Below, one piece after another: positions 24,076 through 31,810 of a DNA stretch of 40,613 nucleotides. The notes below the pieces were generated by a model. That model did no database searches and had not been told where the DNA came from. It was given only the letters and a program-made list of their open reading frames with translations. Source of the stretch: Fidelibacterota bacterium. GTDB taxonomy: Bacteria; Fidelibacterota; UBA8477; JABMPR01. Positions within the stretch are counted from its first letter, which is position 1. Each line of letters begins with the position of its first letter. The DNA is taken from NCBI GenBank assembly GCA_013202385.1, contig JABMOT010000238.1:1-40613 (forward strand). The letters run 5' to 3'. The position numbers and the translations under genes were made by a program.

Positions 24076-25464
24076 CTATAGATGGATGCCACGATCCAGA
24101 GCTAAACCGGAAGCTTCTGAAATCATTTCAGCGAGCGTGGGGTGGGCATGTATGGTCTCCAGAATTGCCTCATGGGTGACTTCCAGAGTGCGGGCGATTC
24201 CGATTTCGGCGATCAACTCTGTTGCCTCGGCGCCAATGATATGAGCCCCAAGTAATTCTCCATATTTTGCATCAAAAACAAGCTTGGTGAATCCGTCGGT
24301 TTCGCCGGCAGCCATGGCCTTACCTGACACGCGATAGGGGAACTTACCAATTTTTAATTCATACCCAGCTTCGCGAGCCGCTTTTTCAGTTAAACCGATG
24401 GACGCAACCTGGGGACTACAGTAGGTGCAGCCCGGCACATTGTCGTAGCGCATGGGTTTCACATTCAAGCCTGCGAGATGCTCAACAGCGGTAATGCCTT
24501 CATGTGATGCAACATGAGCCAGCCAGGGCGGACCCGCCACGTCCCCAATAGCATAGATACCGCTGGCGCTGGTCTGCATATAATTATTGGTCTTAATCCA
24601 GCCCTTTTCGAGAACAACACCTGCGGTCTCCAAACCCAACTCTTCGACGTTTCCCTGAACGCCAATAGCAACCAATACCTTGTCCGCTTCCAACGTCAGG
24701 ATTTCATCTTTTTTGGTTTTCACCTGGATGCTTGCCTGCCCGTTTGAGGAGCTAATGTTTTCAACTCTGGTTTCGGTAAGCGCTTTAATCTTTTTTCGCT
24801 TGAATAGTTTTTCCAACTCAGCAGACACTTCTTCATCCTCAACGGGAAGGAGTTGGGGTAGCATTTCGATGAGGGTAACCTGGGATCCCATGGCTGCATA
24901 GAAGTCGGCAAATTCAACACCAATGGCTCCAGCTCCCACGATAACCAGGCGTTTGGGGATTTCCGCTAAATTCATGGCTTCTTTTGATGAAATAATCACT
25001 TCACCATCAAAAGGAACTCCTGGAATGGGTCGGGGACGAGCTCCAGTGGCGATAATAATATTGTCGGCTGTAATCTGTATTTCAGAGTCAATCTGGATCT
25101 GTCCATCACCAAGCAGTCTTGCACTGCCTGCAATGACATCCACTTTGTTCTTTTTCATCAGGAAATCAACACCCTTGGAGAGGGACTCCGCTACTTGACG
25201 TGAACGACCAATGACAGCTGGAAAATCCACACCAACATCGCCAACACTTACACCATATTTTTTGGCTTTCTGGGCAGATCTGAGAACTTCAGCACTTTTT
25301 AGCAGCGCCTTTGTTGGGATGCAGCCCCAGTTGAGACAAATTCCTCCCAGCGCAGCGCGTTCAATGACTACCGTCTTTTTCCCCAGTTGAGCGGCTCTTA
25401 TGGCAGCGACGTAGCCACCTGGACCACCACCGATAATTGCGACGTCATAATGTGTTGGGGTCAT
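24076..25464 (-). CDS. lpdA: Dihydrolipoyl dehydrogenase (E3)
   Basis: A 462-residue flavoprotein disulfide reductase. The FAD motif is AIIGGGPGGYVAAIRAAQLG, the redox pair Cys43-Cys48 lies in GGICLNWGCIPTKALL, the NAD motif is VIVGAGAIGVEFADF, and the C-terminal HAHPTLAE holds the catalytic His441-Glu446 dyad. It reoxidises dihydrolipoamide on E2 with NAD. Its position upstream of msrC, lipB, E1 and E2 makes it the E3 of this complex, though it may serve other complexes and glycine cleavage. A 227-base gap to msrC may hold a second promoter. Confidence 0.95.
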   Translation of the reverse strand: MTPTHYDVAIIGGGPGGYVAAIRAAQLGKKTVVIERAALGGICLNWGCIPTKALLKSAEVLRSAQKAKKYGVSVGDVGVDFPAVIGRSRQVAESLSKGVDFLMKKNKVDVIAGSARLLGDGQIQIDSEIQITADNIIIATGARPRPIPGVPFDGEVIISSKEAMNLAEIPKRLVIVGAGAIGVEFADFYAAMGSQVTLIEMLPQLLPVEDEEVSAELEKLFKRKKIKALTETRVENISSSNGQASIQVKTKKDEILTLEADKVLVAIGVQGNVEELGLETAGVVLEKGWIKTNNYMQTSASGIYAIGDVAGPPWLAHVASHEGITAVEHLAGLNVKPMRYDNVPGCTYCSPQVASIGLTEKAAREAGYELKIGKFPYRVSGKAMAAGETDGFTKLVFDAKYGELLGAHIIGAEATELIAEIGIARTLEVTHEAILETIHAHPTLAEMISEASGLALDRGIHL

Positions 25465-25482
25465 AATATTTCCTTTATCGTA

Positions 25483-26232
25483 TCAATCAAGACGAGGATT
25501 ATTATCCTCGCCTTGATATGTCTTCAAATACGTACGTAAAGACTCAAGCTTGGCTACGGTCCCGATATCGATCCAGAACGAATCATCCATTGGATAGGCA
25601 CCAATGCTTTCACCTGCCTGAGCCGCATTTAAATATACCTGAATGGTTGAAAAACGTTCCCCCATATCAGTCATATAGTCGAAAATCTTTGGTGACATTA
25701 CCTGGATTCCATTAAATGCCCTGGTTTCAAAGGGGTCCTGATTCCAGGAAACCACTTCATTGGTTTTACAATTCTCCCAGCCAACCAGCAATTGCTGTTC
25801 GTTAAAGCGCAAGTAGCGGGAGGTCTCACGCTGGGAAACGGCCAGTGTTGCTAGTTGATTGCTTTTATGATGATACTCCAGGAGTGTTCGAAGATCCAGC
25901 GTTGAATAGATGTCACTATTGCAGACCAAAAAAGAGTCTTCGTCGCGAAAATGTTCTGCGGCAAAAAGTAAACCGCCCCCCGTTTCAAGGAGTTCCTTTT
26001 CTGCTGAAAGCTCAATTTCCAGACCGAAATCCCGACTGGTCACGAAATCAATAATCTGCTCAGCAAAATGGTGAATGTTAATTACGATGGTAGTGACACC
26101 AGCCCTTTTCAAGTTCTGGATACCGTGCTCGAGCAACGTCTCCTTACCGGCAGTGACGAGACATTTTGGGTGTCTGTCTGTAAGGGGCTTGAGTCGGGTT
26201 CCTTTTCCAGCAGCAAAGAGCATTGCTTTCAT
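25483..26232 (-). CDS. Sugar-1-phosphate nucleotidyltransferase, MurU-like
   Basis: A 249-residue NTP-transferase. The nucleotide loop is FAAGKGTRLKPLTDRHPK (6-23), the acceptor region SAEKELLETGGG (76-87) and the metal Asp107 in VCNSDIYS. Length and motifs are those of MurU, which makes UDP-MurNAc from MurNAc-1-phosphate. The next gene upstream is an AmgK-like kinase fused to a RapZ domain, the expected partner. The last 11 residues (QGEDNNPRLD region) are coded by a palindromic repeat, and the stop immediately follows it. Alternative: another glucose- or mannose-1-phosphate nucleotidyltransferase. Confidence 0.82.
   Translation of the reverse strand: MKAMLFAAGKGTRLKPLTDRHPKCLVTAGKETLLEHGIQNLKRAGVTTIVINIHHFAEQIIDFVTSRDFGLEIELSAEKELLETGGGLLFAAEHFRDEDSFLVCNSDIYSTLDLRTLLEYHHKSNQLATLAVSQRETSRYLRFNEQQLLVGWENCKTNEVVSWNQDPFETRAFNGIQVMSPKIFDYMTDMGERFSTIQVYLNAAQAGESIGAYPMDDSFWIDIGTVAKLESLRTYLKTYQGEDNNPRLD
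25486..25517. repeat. Palindromic repeat, copy 2, overlapping the 3' end of the MurU-like gene
   Basis: Arms of 14 bases (25486-25499 and 25504-25517) pair with one mismatch around TATT. The core CGAGGAT/ATCCTCG matches the palindrome at 20644-20673, but the outer arms read ATCAAG/CTTGAT instead of TCCAGG/CCTGGA, so pairing is kept while sequence differs. It codes the C-terminal tail of the MurU-like protein. Confidence 0.85.
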
Positions 26233-26302
26233 GTGTAAAACTTCAAGTCCTTAGCTCGACGGGCTATTTTCCACTGTGAGTGAGTGTCACAAAGCATGGT
26301 TT

Positions 26303-27718
26303 CTATTCAAGCTCCCTGTGATGCAATGAGATATCCACGTCATGGGTTTCCCGCAAATGAGCGGCAAGACGGTTGGCAGAATGAACCGATCGATGCTGAC
26401 CACCGGTGCAGCCAAACGAGATCATCAGGTCGGTAAAATTCTGTTCCTCATAACTGGTAACTGCAGAATCAACCATGGTGTAGACTGTTCGCAACCAGCG
26501 ATCCATCTCTGGCTTCTCAGAGAACCAATCAATCACTTCCTGGTCGTTGGCCGACAGCTTTTTATAGGCGATCTCGCGACCGGGGTTGGGTAGAAAACGA
26601 CAATCAAAAACAAAGCCGCCACCATGACCGCGTTCATCAACTGGAACGCCATTTTTATATGCAAAGCTGGAAATACGTATACTGAGGCGCAACTTGGCCT
26701 TGCCAAATTCCCGCATTTTTGAAGACTGGATTAACTGTTTAAACACATTCATCATGACGGGTATTTCGATAGGCAGATCTATCTTGCGGACCAGATATTC
26801 AAGATTTCGAATGGCATAGGGAATACTCTGAAGAAAATGGGTTTTGCGCTCATAAAAACCGCGATAACCATAGGCACCCATGGCTTGCATAATCCTAATA
26901 AAGACGAAGGCGTAATAATGTTTGGTGAAAAGTTCTTTGTCAATGGGGATCAATTTTTCAACGGCTTTCAAATAGTGATCCAGAAGATGTTCGCGCAGCT
27001 CAAAAGGAAGATCTGCCTTGGCATCAAAAAGCAGGGATGCAATGTCGTATTGCAGGGCACCCTTTCGTCCCCCCTGATAGTCTATGAACCAGGCTTTGCC
27101 ATCTTTGAGCATGATGTTACGGGACTGAAAGTCGCGATAGAGGAAATGAGATCCGTCTGCCTGTAAAAGAAAGTCGGTGAAGGTCTTAAAGTCTGCTTCC
27201 AGCTTTTGCTCATTGAATTGGATATGAGCCAATTTCAAAAAGTAATATTTAAAATAATTCAAATCCCACATCATGGATTGACGATCAAAACTGTGGTGGG
27301 GGTATGCTTTTTCATAATCAAGTCCCTCACCCCCCCTTACCTGAAATTGGGGGAGTAGCTCCACGACCTGTTCATAGGTGTTTAATAATGCCGCGGGGAA
27401 TTCTTTCTTTCCTGCTCGCATGGACAGCAGATGATCAAACAAAGTCACATCGCCAAGGTCCTGTTCCAGGTATATACCCCGATCAAGATTCTCAGCATAA
27501 ATTTCTGGAACGGCCAGATCTTTTGAATGAAAATGTTTTGAAAATGAAACAAAAGCTTCATTCTCGAGCCGATCCTGATTCTTAGCCCCGATAACCGACC
27601 GGTTGGCGCTGGTTAGCCGAAAATACTCACGGCTTGATCCATGAGCTGCCAGGGGGCTAATATCCTGGACTTTCTCATTGAAATGTTCTTCAAACAAGTG
27701 CTTCAGGTCTTCAGACAT
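26303..27718 (-). CDS. AmgK-like sugar kinase fused to RapZ C-terminal domain
   Basis: A 471-residue fusion. Residues 1-320 are an aminoglycoside-phosphotransferase-type kinase: AAHGSSREYFRL (24-35) for ATP, FLYRDFQSRNIML with catalytic Asp196, and WFIDYQGGRKGALQYDIASLLFD with metal Asp213, all as in AmgK/cell-wall sugar kinases. Residues 343-471 are the RapZ/YvcJ C-terminal domain: RLSIRISSFAYKNGVP, GFVFDCRFLPNPGRE and FGCTGGQHRSVHSANRLAAHL (435-455). In RapZ this domain senses amino-sugar metabolites. The usual RapZ N-terminal P-loop kinase is replaced by the APH-type kinase. Next to the MurU-like gene, this suggests regulated MurNAc or GlcNAc salvage. Domain calls are firm; pathway is inferred. 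Confidence 0.88.
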   Translation of the reverse strand: MSEDLKHLFEEHFNEKVQDISPLAAHGSSREYFRLTSANRSVIGAKNQDRLENEAFVSFSKHFHSKDLAVPEIYAENLDRGIYLEQDLGDVTLFDHLLSMRAGKKEFPAALLNTYEQVVELLPQFQVRGGEGLDYEKAYPHHSFDRQSMMWDLNYFKYYFLKLAHIQFNEQKLEADFKTFTDFLLQADGSHFLYRDFQSRNIMLKDGKAWFIDYQGGRKGALQYDIASLLFDAKADLPFELREHLLDHYLKAVEKLIPIDKELFTKHYYAFVFIRIMQAMGAYGYRGFYERKTHFLQSIPYAIRNLEYLVRKIDLPIEIPVMMNVFKQLIQSSKMREFGKAKLRLSIRISSFAYKNGVPVDERGHGGGFVFDCRFLPNPGREIAYKKLSANDQEVIDWFSEKPEMDRWLRTVYTMVDSAVTSYEEQNFTDLMISFGCTGGQHRSVHSANRLAAHLRETHDVDISLHHRELE

Positions 27719-27895
27719 ACTTTTTCTCTTTTTCAGTTGCTAAATTTTTCAAGAACATTGCTGACCCTATACTAAAACGCCCCCGCTTCATACTGACCTG
27801 GTTCAACTTTTGTAAATCATGCTTTGCGATCTCTGCGCCCCGTACCCCGCCAAAGACGGTGGCTGTGGTTTATGCTTTTTAAAAAAACATCTGGC

Positions 27896-28465
27896 CTATA
27901 AATTCTTCATGCTGATGATACTCAGGAATTCGGCGCGTGTTTCTGCGTCATCATGAAACTCACCGAGCATGGCGGAGGTGGTAGCAAAAGAGCTCTGCTT
28001 TTCGACACCGCGCATTTGCATACAGAGATGGCGACCCTCCAATACCACAGCAACGCCAGCGGGATCCAACAATTCGTTCAGGGCTTCTGCCACTTGATGA
28101 GTTATCCGTTCCTGGATTTGTAAGCGGCGTGAATACATTTCCAGAATCCTGGGGATCTTTGATAACCCAATAACCTTTCCCCTGGGAATATATGCCACAT
28201 GAGCTTTGCCAAAAAATGGCAGCATGTGGTGCTCACACATACTGAAAAACTCGATGTCTCGGACAACAACCATTTCAGAACATTTATCCTCAAAAATGGC
28301 ATCGTTCAGAACGTCTTTAAGATTCTGGTCGTAACCCTTTGAGATAAAGTTCCAGGCTTTTGCCACGCGGAGCGGGGTTCGAAGCAATCCTTCCCGGTCT
28401 GGATCCTCCCCGATCTCAATTAACAAGGAATGGGTAAGGTCTTCGATCTTGCTCAGGTCATTCAT
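27896..28465 (-). CDS. folE: GTP cyclohydrolase I
   Basis: A 189-residue enzyme with the zinc ligands Cys77 and His80 in [21 protein letters not shown] and Cys148 in [24 protein letters not shown] and GLSKIPRI are also diagnostic. It converts GTP to dihydroneopterin triphosphate, precursor of folate and of queuosine. The ATG follows AAGGAG. It is the last gene of an operon with the YhhQ transporter (21 bases upstream) and a QueD-like gene, so it probably feeds queuosine synthesis here as well as folate. Confidence 0.96.
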   Translation of the reverse strand: MNDLSKIEDLTHSLLIEIGEDPDREGLLRTPLRVAKAWNFISKGYDQNLKDVLNDAIFEDKCSEMVVVRDIEFFSMCEHHMLPFFGKAHVAYIPRGKVIGLSKIPRILEMYSRRLQIQERITHQVAEALNELLDPAGVAVVLEGRHLCMQMRGVEKQSSFATTSAMLGEFHDDAETRAEFLSIISMKNL

Positions 28466-28486
28466 ACTACTTCTCCTTCTAAGCGC

Positions 28487-29269
28487 TTATTCCATATCAA
28501 GATCGGCCATTGGGTCAATCTGTAAGTAGCGTGAAAGATAGTGTACACCGAGGTAAAAAGGACCGGTATCCAGCAACGCTGCGAACAATTTGAAGGTATA
28601 GCCTGAAACGATAAAAATGAGCAATTGATTGAATATGGGTTTGGCACTGTCCACCGGTAAAGCTTTGGCATAGTAATGAGTTACCAGAATCACTGCCACC
28701 GTGTCCACCAGCTGGCTCACCATTGTGGAACCATTATTGCGAAGCCAGAGGTGTTTGCCATGGGTAAGTTTTTTCCAAAAGTGAAACATATACACGTCTA
28801 CAAATTGGGCTGCGAGATAGGCCAGCATGGAGGCTGTAACGGCCCCGAAGGTCAGCGCTCTTATTTCGTAAAAGATGGGGAGTCGTCCTGCCGAGTCGCG
28901 GACAATATCACCGGCAACTGTCATGGTCTCAAAGCCAGGCATTACACCACCCAGCCATATAATGAACAGAACCCAAAGGTTTAATATTAGTCCGACAAAA
29001 ACAACAAAATTTGCCCGCCTGCGACCGTAAAGCTCACTGATCAAATCCGTCGCAAGAAAGGTTAGTGGATAGGGCAACACGCCAACGGCGACTGCAAAAA
29101 CGATATCACCCGTGCCGTCAAAATTTAGCGTGAAAAGCTTGATAAAGCGGCTGATTCCCAGGATATTGAGCATGGCCAAAGTGCCAAGAAAAAGCCCAGC
29201 CAAAACCAGAAAAACCCGCTCTCTCCTTTGAACAATTTCTGGAGAAGGGTTGCTGTTATGATAAGTCAT
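28487..29269 (-). CDS. yhhQ: Queuosine precursor transporter (YhhQ/VUT family)
   Basis: A 260-residue membrane protein with six hydrophobic helices. PLTFLATDLISELYGRRRA and WLRNNGSTMVSQLVDTVAVI are the two signature segments of the YhhQ (DUF165) family, which imports preQ0/preQ1. It lies between the QueD-like gene and folE on one transcript, consistent with combined synthesis and salvage of queuosine precursors. A short hydrophilic stretch precedes helix 1. Confidence 0.9.
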   Translation of the reverse strand: MTYHNSNPSPEIVQRRERVFLVLAGLFLGTLAMLNILGISRFIKLFTLNFDGTGDIVFAVAVGVLPYPLTFLATDLISELYGRRRANFVVFVGLILNLWVLFIIWLGGVMPGFETMTVAGDIVRDSAGRLPIFYEIRALTFGAVTASMLAYLAAQFVDVYMFHFWKKLTHGKHLWLRNNGSTMVSQLVDTVAVILVTHYYAKALPVDSAKPIFNQLLIFIVSGYTFKLFAALLDTGPFYLGVHYLSRYLQIDPMADLDME

Positions 29270-29320
29270 ATATCATCCTTTTTAAGGAGAGTCGTAAAAA
29301 AACCAGTTGAACAATAACGC

Positions 29321-29725
29321 TTAAAGAGAGCCGAAGTAGTCCGTATAAATCGTTGGTGTTTCTTGAAGACGAATCCGATAAAGCTTTCCGTCCTTCAAAT
29401 GCGTGACGATCTGCTCCCACATCCACACAACCATGTTTTCAGTCGAGGGCTGTTTGCCTTTAAACCAAGGGATATCAATTTCGATCTGAGAATGATCAAC
29501 CAGGCTAATAATGTGCTCGTTTACAATGTCCTTCAGGTGTCCAAGATCCACAATAAATCCTGTGTCAGGATTAACCTCACCCGTTACAGAGACGATGAGC
29601 TCATAGTTGTGACCATGTATATGCAAATCTTCGCCAAAAGCGGCCAGGTTCTCCATCTCACTTAGCTTGGGATTTCCATAACGATGGGCGGCACAAAAAT
29701 AAAAAACTTTATTTAAAACAATCAT
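29321..29725 (-). CDS. queD: 6-carboxytetrahydropterin synthase-like (QueD/PTPS family), non-canonical active site
   Basis: A 134-residue COG0720 protein. Zinc ligands are visible: His14 in FYFCAAHRYGNP and the pair in LHIHGHNYEL. The Asp-His motif LVDHSQIEID and the closing RLQETPTIYTDYFG match the family, as does PSTENMVVWMWEQI. The catalytic cysteine expected four or six residues before HGH is missing: the region reads FGEDLHIHGH, with Glu-Asp there. The only cysteine is Cys11 beside the first zinc His. It heads an operon with yhhQ and folE, which argues for a QueD role in preQ0 synthesis. A PTPS-III-like (folate) or other variant activity is possible. Confidence 0.85.
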   Translation of the reverse strand: MIVLNKVFYFCAAHRYGNPKLSEMENLAAFGEDLHIHGHNYELIVSVTGEVNPDTGFIVDLGHLKDIVNEHIISLVDHSQIEIDIPWFKGKQPSTENMVVWMWEQIVTHLKDGKLYRIRLQETPTIYTDYFGSL

Positions 29726-29743
29726 GAGGTTCCTTTTTTAAGC

Positions 29744-29767
29744 CCTGAATTTATTGCGGGGTTCAGG
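29744..29767 (-). promoter_or_regulatory. Hairpin and A-rich tail in the leader of the QueD-like operon
   Basis: On the minus strand CCTGAA pairs with TTCAGG around a 12-base loop beginning CCCCGC. An A-rich tail leads to AAAAAAGGAACC, which holds the ribosome binding site 19 bases after the hairpin. Loop CC could pair with the GG of that site. This layout resembles a preQ1-I riboswitch, and the operon is the right one, but the conserved C at the 3' side of the loop is not present. Confidence 0.25.
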
Positions 29768-29842
29768 AAAGTCAAATACACAGGTTCTGCAGGCAGGTTT
29801 GATGTTTGACCCGCAAGAAGCTGTGAACTGGTCGCGTATCTT

Positions 29843-30358
29843 TTAATAAAATGATTCATCCTCCCAGCGTGAGATACGCCAGACGTTTTCGGTTGAATCC
29901 TCTCTGAAATCAAAAACTGCGTTCCCGGATATGAACTCCCCTCCAATGGACAAATCAAAAGTTTTCGTGAGACTGATCGCTCCAGATTGAGATGTGTCCG
30001 TTGCAATGGTGGCATTCCAGACCAGGGAGAAATGGTCAAAGGTTCGAAACAGGCTGCCGGTGGTTCTCAACTCTGTGTCCAGACCCCAATAGCTATAGCC
30101 CCCGGTACCACCACCTAGGTCTGGGTCATAATAAAGAAAGATAAAGCTGGTGTCAAAGAGTTCGCTGTAAACCAGGCTATCGCGATAGATATACGCATAG
30201 CGAAAATTCTGCAGAACCTCCTCAGGGCTTCGTTGCTCGGTCAAAGTCAAGCTTACCCCCCCTTCAAGCAGTCCTTCAGTGGGGGCAAAAGGGTTCCAGC
30301 ACCCTGTTACAAAAACCAGAGAGGTCAGGACGGTGGCTATCTCTTTGAATCGGCGCAT
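29843..30358 (-). CDS. Lipoprotein of unknown function, NTF2-like pattern (second of tandem pair)
   Basis: A 171-residue protein with a lipoprotein signal ending FVTGC (Cys20). The mature part begins with SPEEVLQNFRYAYIYRDSLVYSELFD, the helix pattern typical of NTF2-like/SnoaL-type domains, followed by beta strands rich in Ser/Thr and aromatic residues and the ending ENVWRISRWEDE. It starts three bases after the stop of the similar upstream gene. Function unknown; the NTF2 call is by pattern only. Confidence 0.7.
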   Translation of the reverse strand: MRRFKEIATVLTSLVFVTGCWNPFAPTEGLLEGGVSLTLTEQRSPEEVLQNFRYAYIYRDSLVYSELFDTSFIFLYYDPDLGGGTGGYSYWGLDTELRTTGSLFRTFDHFSLVWNATIATDTSQSGAISLTKTFDLSIGGEFISGNAVFDFREDSTENVWRISRWEDESFY

Positions 30359-30361
30359 GGT

Positions 30362-30955
30362 TTATGGGACCCGCGTTTTCAAGTCGCTCCAGCAGGGTAA
30401 TGTGTCAATCGTTTTATAATCCCGCCAGACGGAAATTTCATACAGCAGATCCGCGTTTTGAACCAGGGTAAGGGTCGCCTGTCCTTTGAAGAGCCCGGGA
30501 AGCGGGGTTTGGGTTTCCTGATAAGACAAAGTGAGCTGATAATCTGTGACTATCTCATAGTGGTCCTCGATAGGCAAGAGTTGTTCTATTTCGAATTCAA
30601 GTCGCTGGAGTCCTTCTGCATTGAGTGATTGAAAGAGCTTGGTGATAAAATTTTCTTCTTTTTCATATCCCCAGTTGTCAAAGACGCCCTCTTGGGCGCT
30701 GGCCACGCTCTGGTCAGGAAAAAACATAAACGTAACCTCTGTTTCCAGATCATTTGCCAAAACATCAAGATGATAGTTCACTTTGTTGGCAGGAAAAGCG
30801 TTTGAGAGGTTTAGCAATACAATTTCAGGCGAAGTTGGGGGGAGCCAGGCATAGGGGTCCGTCCCATCGATTGGGGGTTCAGATTCTCTGGGCGTAAAAA
30901 GCTCACAACCCACAAGGAGCATCAGGCAGGTCAAACTGGTTATTGTCCTTCTCAT
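30362..30955 (-). CDS. Lipoprotein of unknown function, NTF2-like pattern (first of tandem pair)
   Basis: A 197-residue protein with a lipoprotein signal ending LLVGC (Cys17). SPEIVLLNLSNAFPANKVNYHLDVLANDLETEV corresponds in order to the N-terminal helices of the next gene, and the end YEISVWRDYK parallels its WRISRWEDE. The two are diverged tandem paralogs. The ATG at 30955 is preferred to a TTG at 30991. The gene diverges from the RibD-like reductase at 31052. Confidence 0.7.
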   Translation of the reverse strand: MRRTITSLTCLMLLVGCELFTPRESEPPIDGTDPYAWLPPTSPEIVLLNLSNAFPANKVNYHLDVLANDLETEVTFMFFPDQSVASAQEGVFDNWGYEKEENFITKLFQSLNAEGLQRLEFEIEQLLPIEDHYEIVTDYQLTLSYQETQTPLPGLFKGQATLTLVQNADLLYEISVWRDYKTIDTLPCWSDLKTRVP

Positions 30956-31051
30956 CAAAGGCGAAAGTACTCGATCTTGCCCCAAAAACAAATCACATGT
31001 TGCGCCTTTCCAGGTTCAGTGGTTATTTTCAAACATGGAGATTCGAAAGGT

Positions 31052-31681
31052 ATGAGGATATTTGCCTGTATGGCCACGTCCCTGGATGGCAAGCTCGGCC
31101 CTGCCGATGCTGATCATTTTGTTCCCATCGGGTCTCGCCACGATATGGAAAACCTCATGCTTTTGAGAAACGAAGCAGATGGAATTCTCTTTGGTGCCAG
31201 CACATTCAGAGCCTGGCCAAAAATCCACTGGGGGCAGAATCGGTCCTGTATTGCACACCACTTTCTCATGAGCAATAGCCTGAATCTTGATTTCCAGGCT
31301 GAGCTCTTTGCCGATTCCAGCGTTCCGGTCACCATCTTTTCGAAATCGCCGAACCCTGGCACAACAGGACAATTTGCTAATCATGTAACTGTCGTGACAA
31401 CCCCGGACGGAAAGGACCAGCTCGCATTCATTCATGATTATATAGCGGGGTGCGGGGTAACATCCTTGCTCATTGAGGGCGGAGGTAGCATACTCAATCA
31501 GTTTACAGAATCACGCTTGCTCCAGGAATTATTTTTAACGCTAACACCCAGAATCATTGGCGAGAAAGATGCGCCAGCGCTTTTTGGCGGAAAAGTGCTC
31601 TCAAAACCACCCCGTATTCTGGTTCTGGATAATCGGCTCGTAGGAGATGAAAGCTATCTTCATCTCCAATTCTATTACTAA
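31052..31681 (+). CDS. RibD C-terminal / dihydrofolate-reductase-like reductase
   Basis: A 209-residue stand-alone reductase domain. MRIFACMATSLDGKLG, the segment LMLLRNEADGILFGASTFRAW and LLIEGGGSILNQFTESRLLQELFLTLTPRIIG match the RibD_C family, which uses NADPH to reduce the ribose of riboflavin or pterin intermediates. The deaminase half of bifunctional RibD is absent. The ATG at 31052 lies close behind CGAAAGG. The neighbouring pterin operon is on the other strand, so a link is only suggestive. Confidence 0.85.
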   Translation: MRIFACMATSLDGKLGPADADHFVPIGSRHDMENLMLLRNEADGILFGASTFRAWPKIHWGQNRSCIAHHFLMSNSLNLDFQAELFADSSVPVTIFSKSPNPGTTGQFANHVTVVTTPDGKDQLAFIHDYIAGCGVTSLLIEGGGSILNQFTESRLLQELFLTLTPRIIGEKDAPALFGGKVLSKPPRILVLDNRLVGDESYLHLQFYY

Positions 31682-31810
31682 ATGCCTGGGTTATATCTTT
31701 TTTAATCTCCTGATTTCAAACACCCCTGTTTCTGTATACCTTGTCCCAATGCTGCTCAAAACAAAAATTGTCTTTTCTCACTTAAAATTTGCCCTGTGAA
31801 GGATTTGCCC

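Noticed and set aside
29726-29842. Confident preQ1 riboswitch
   Set aside because: Layout fits, but the diagnostic loop cytosine and canonical tail do not; kept only as a low-confidence leader structure.
29722-30039. Minus-strand open frame between the QueD-like gene and the lipoprotein
   Set aside because: It mostly overlaps the lipoprotein gene at 29843-30358 in another frame and its product has no protein-family character.
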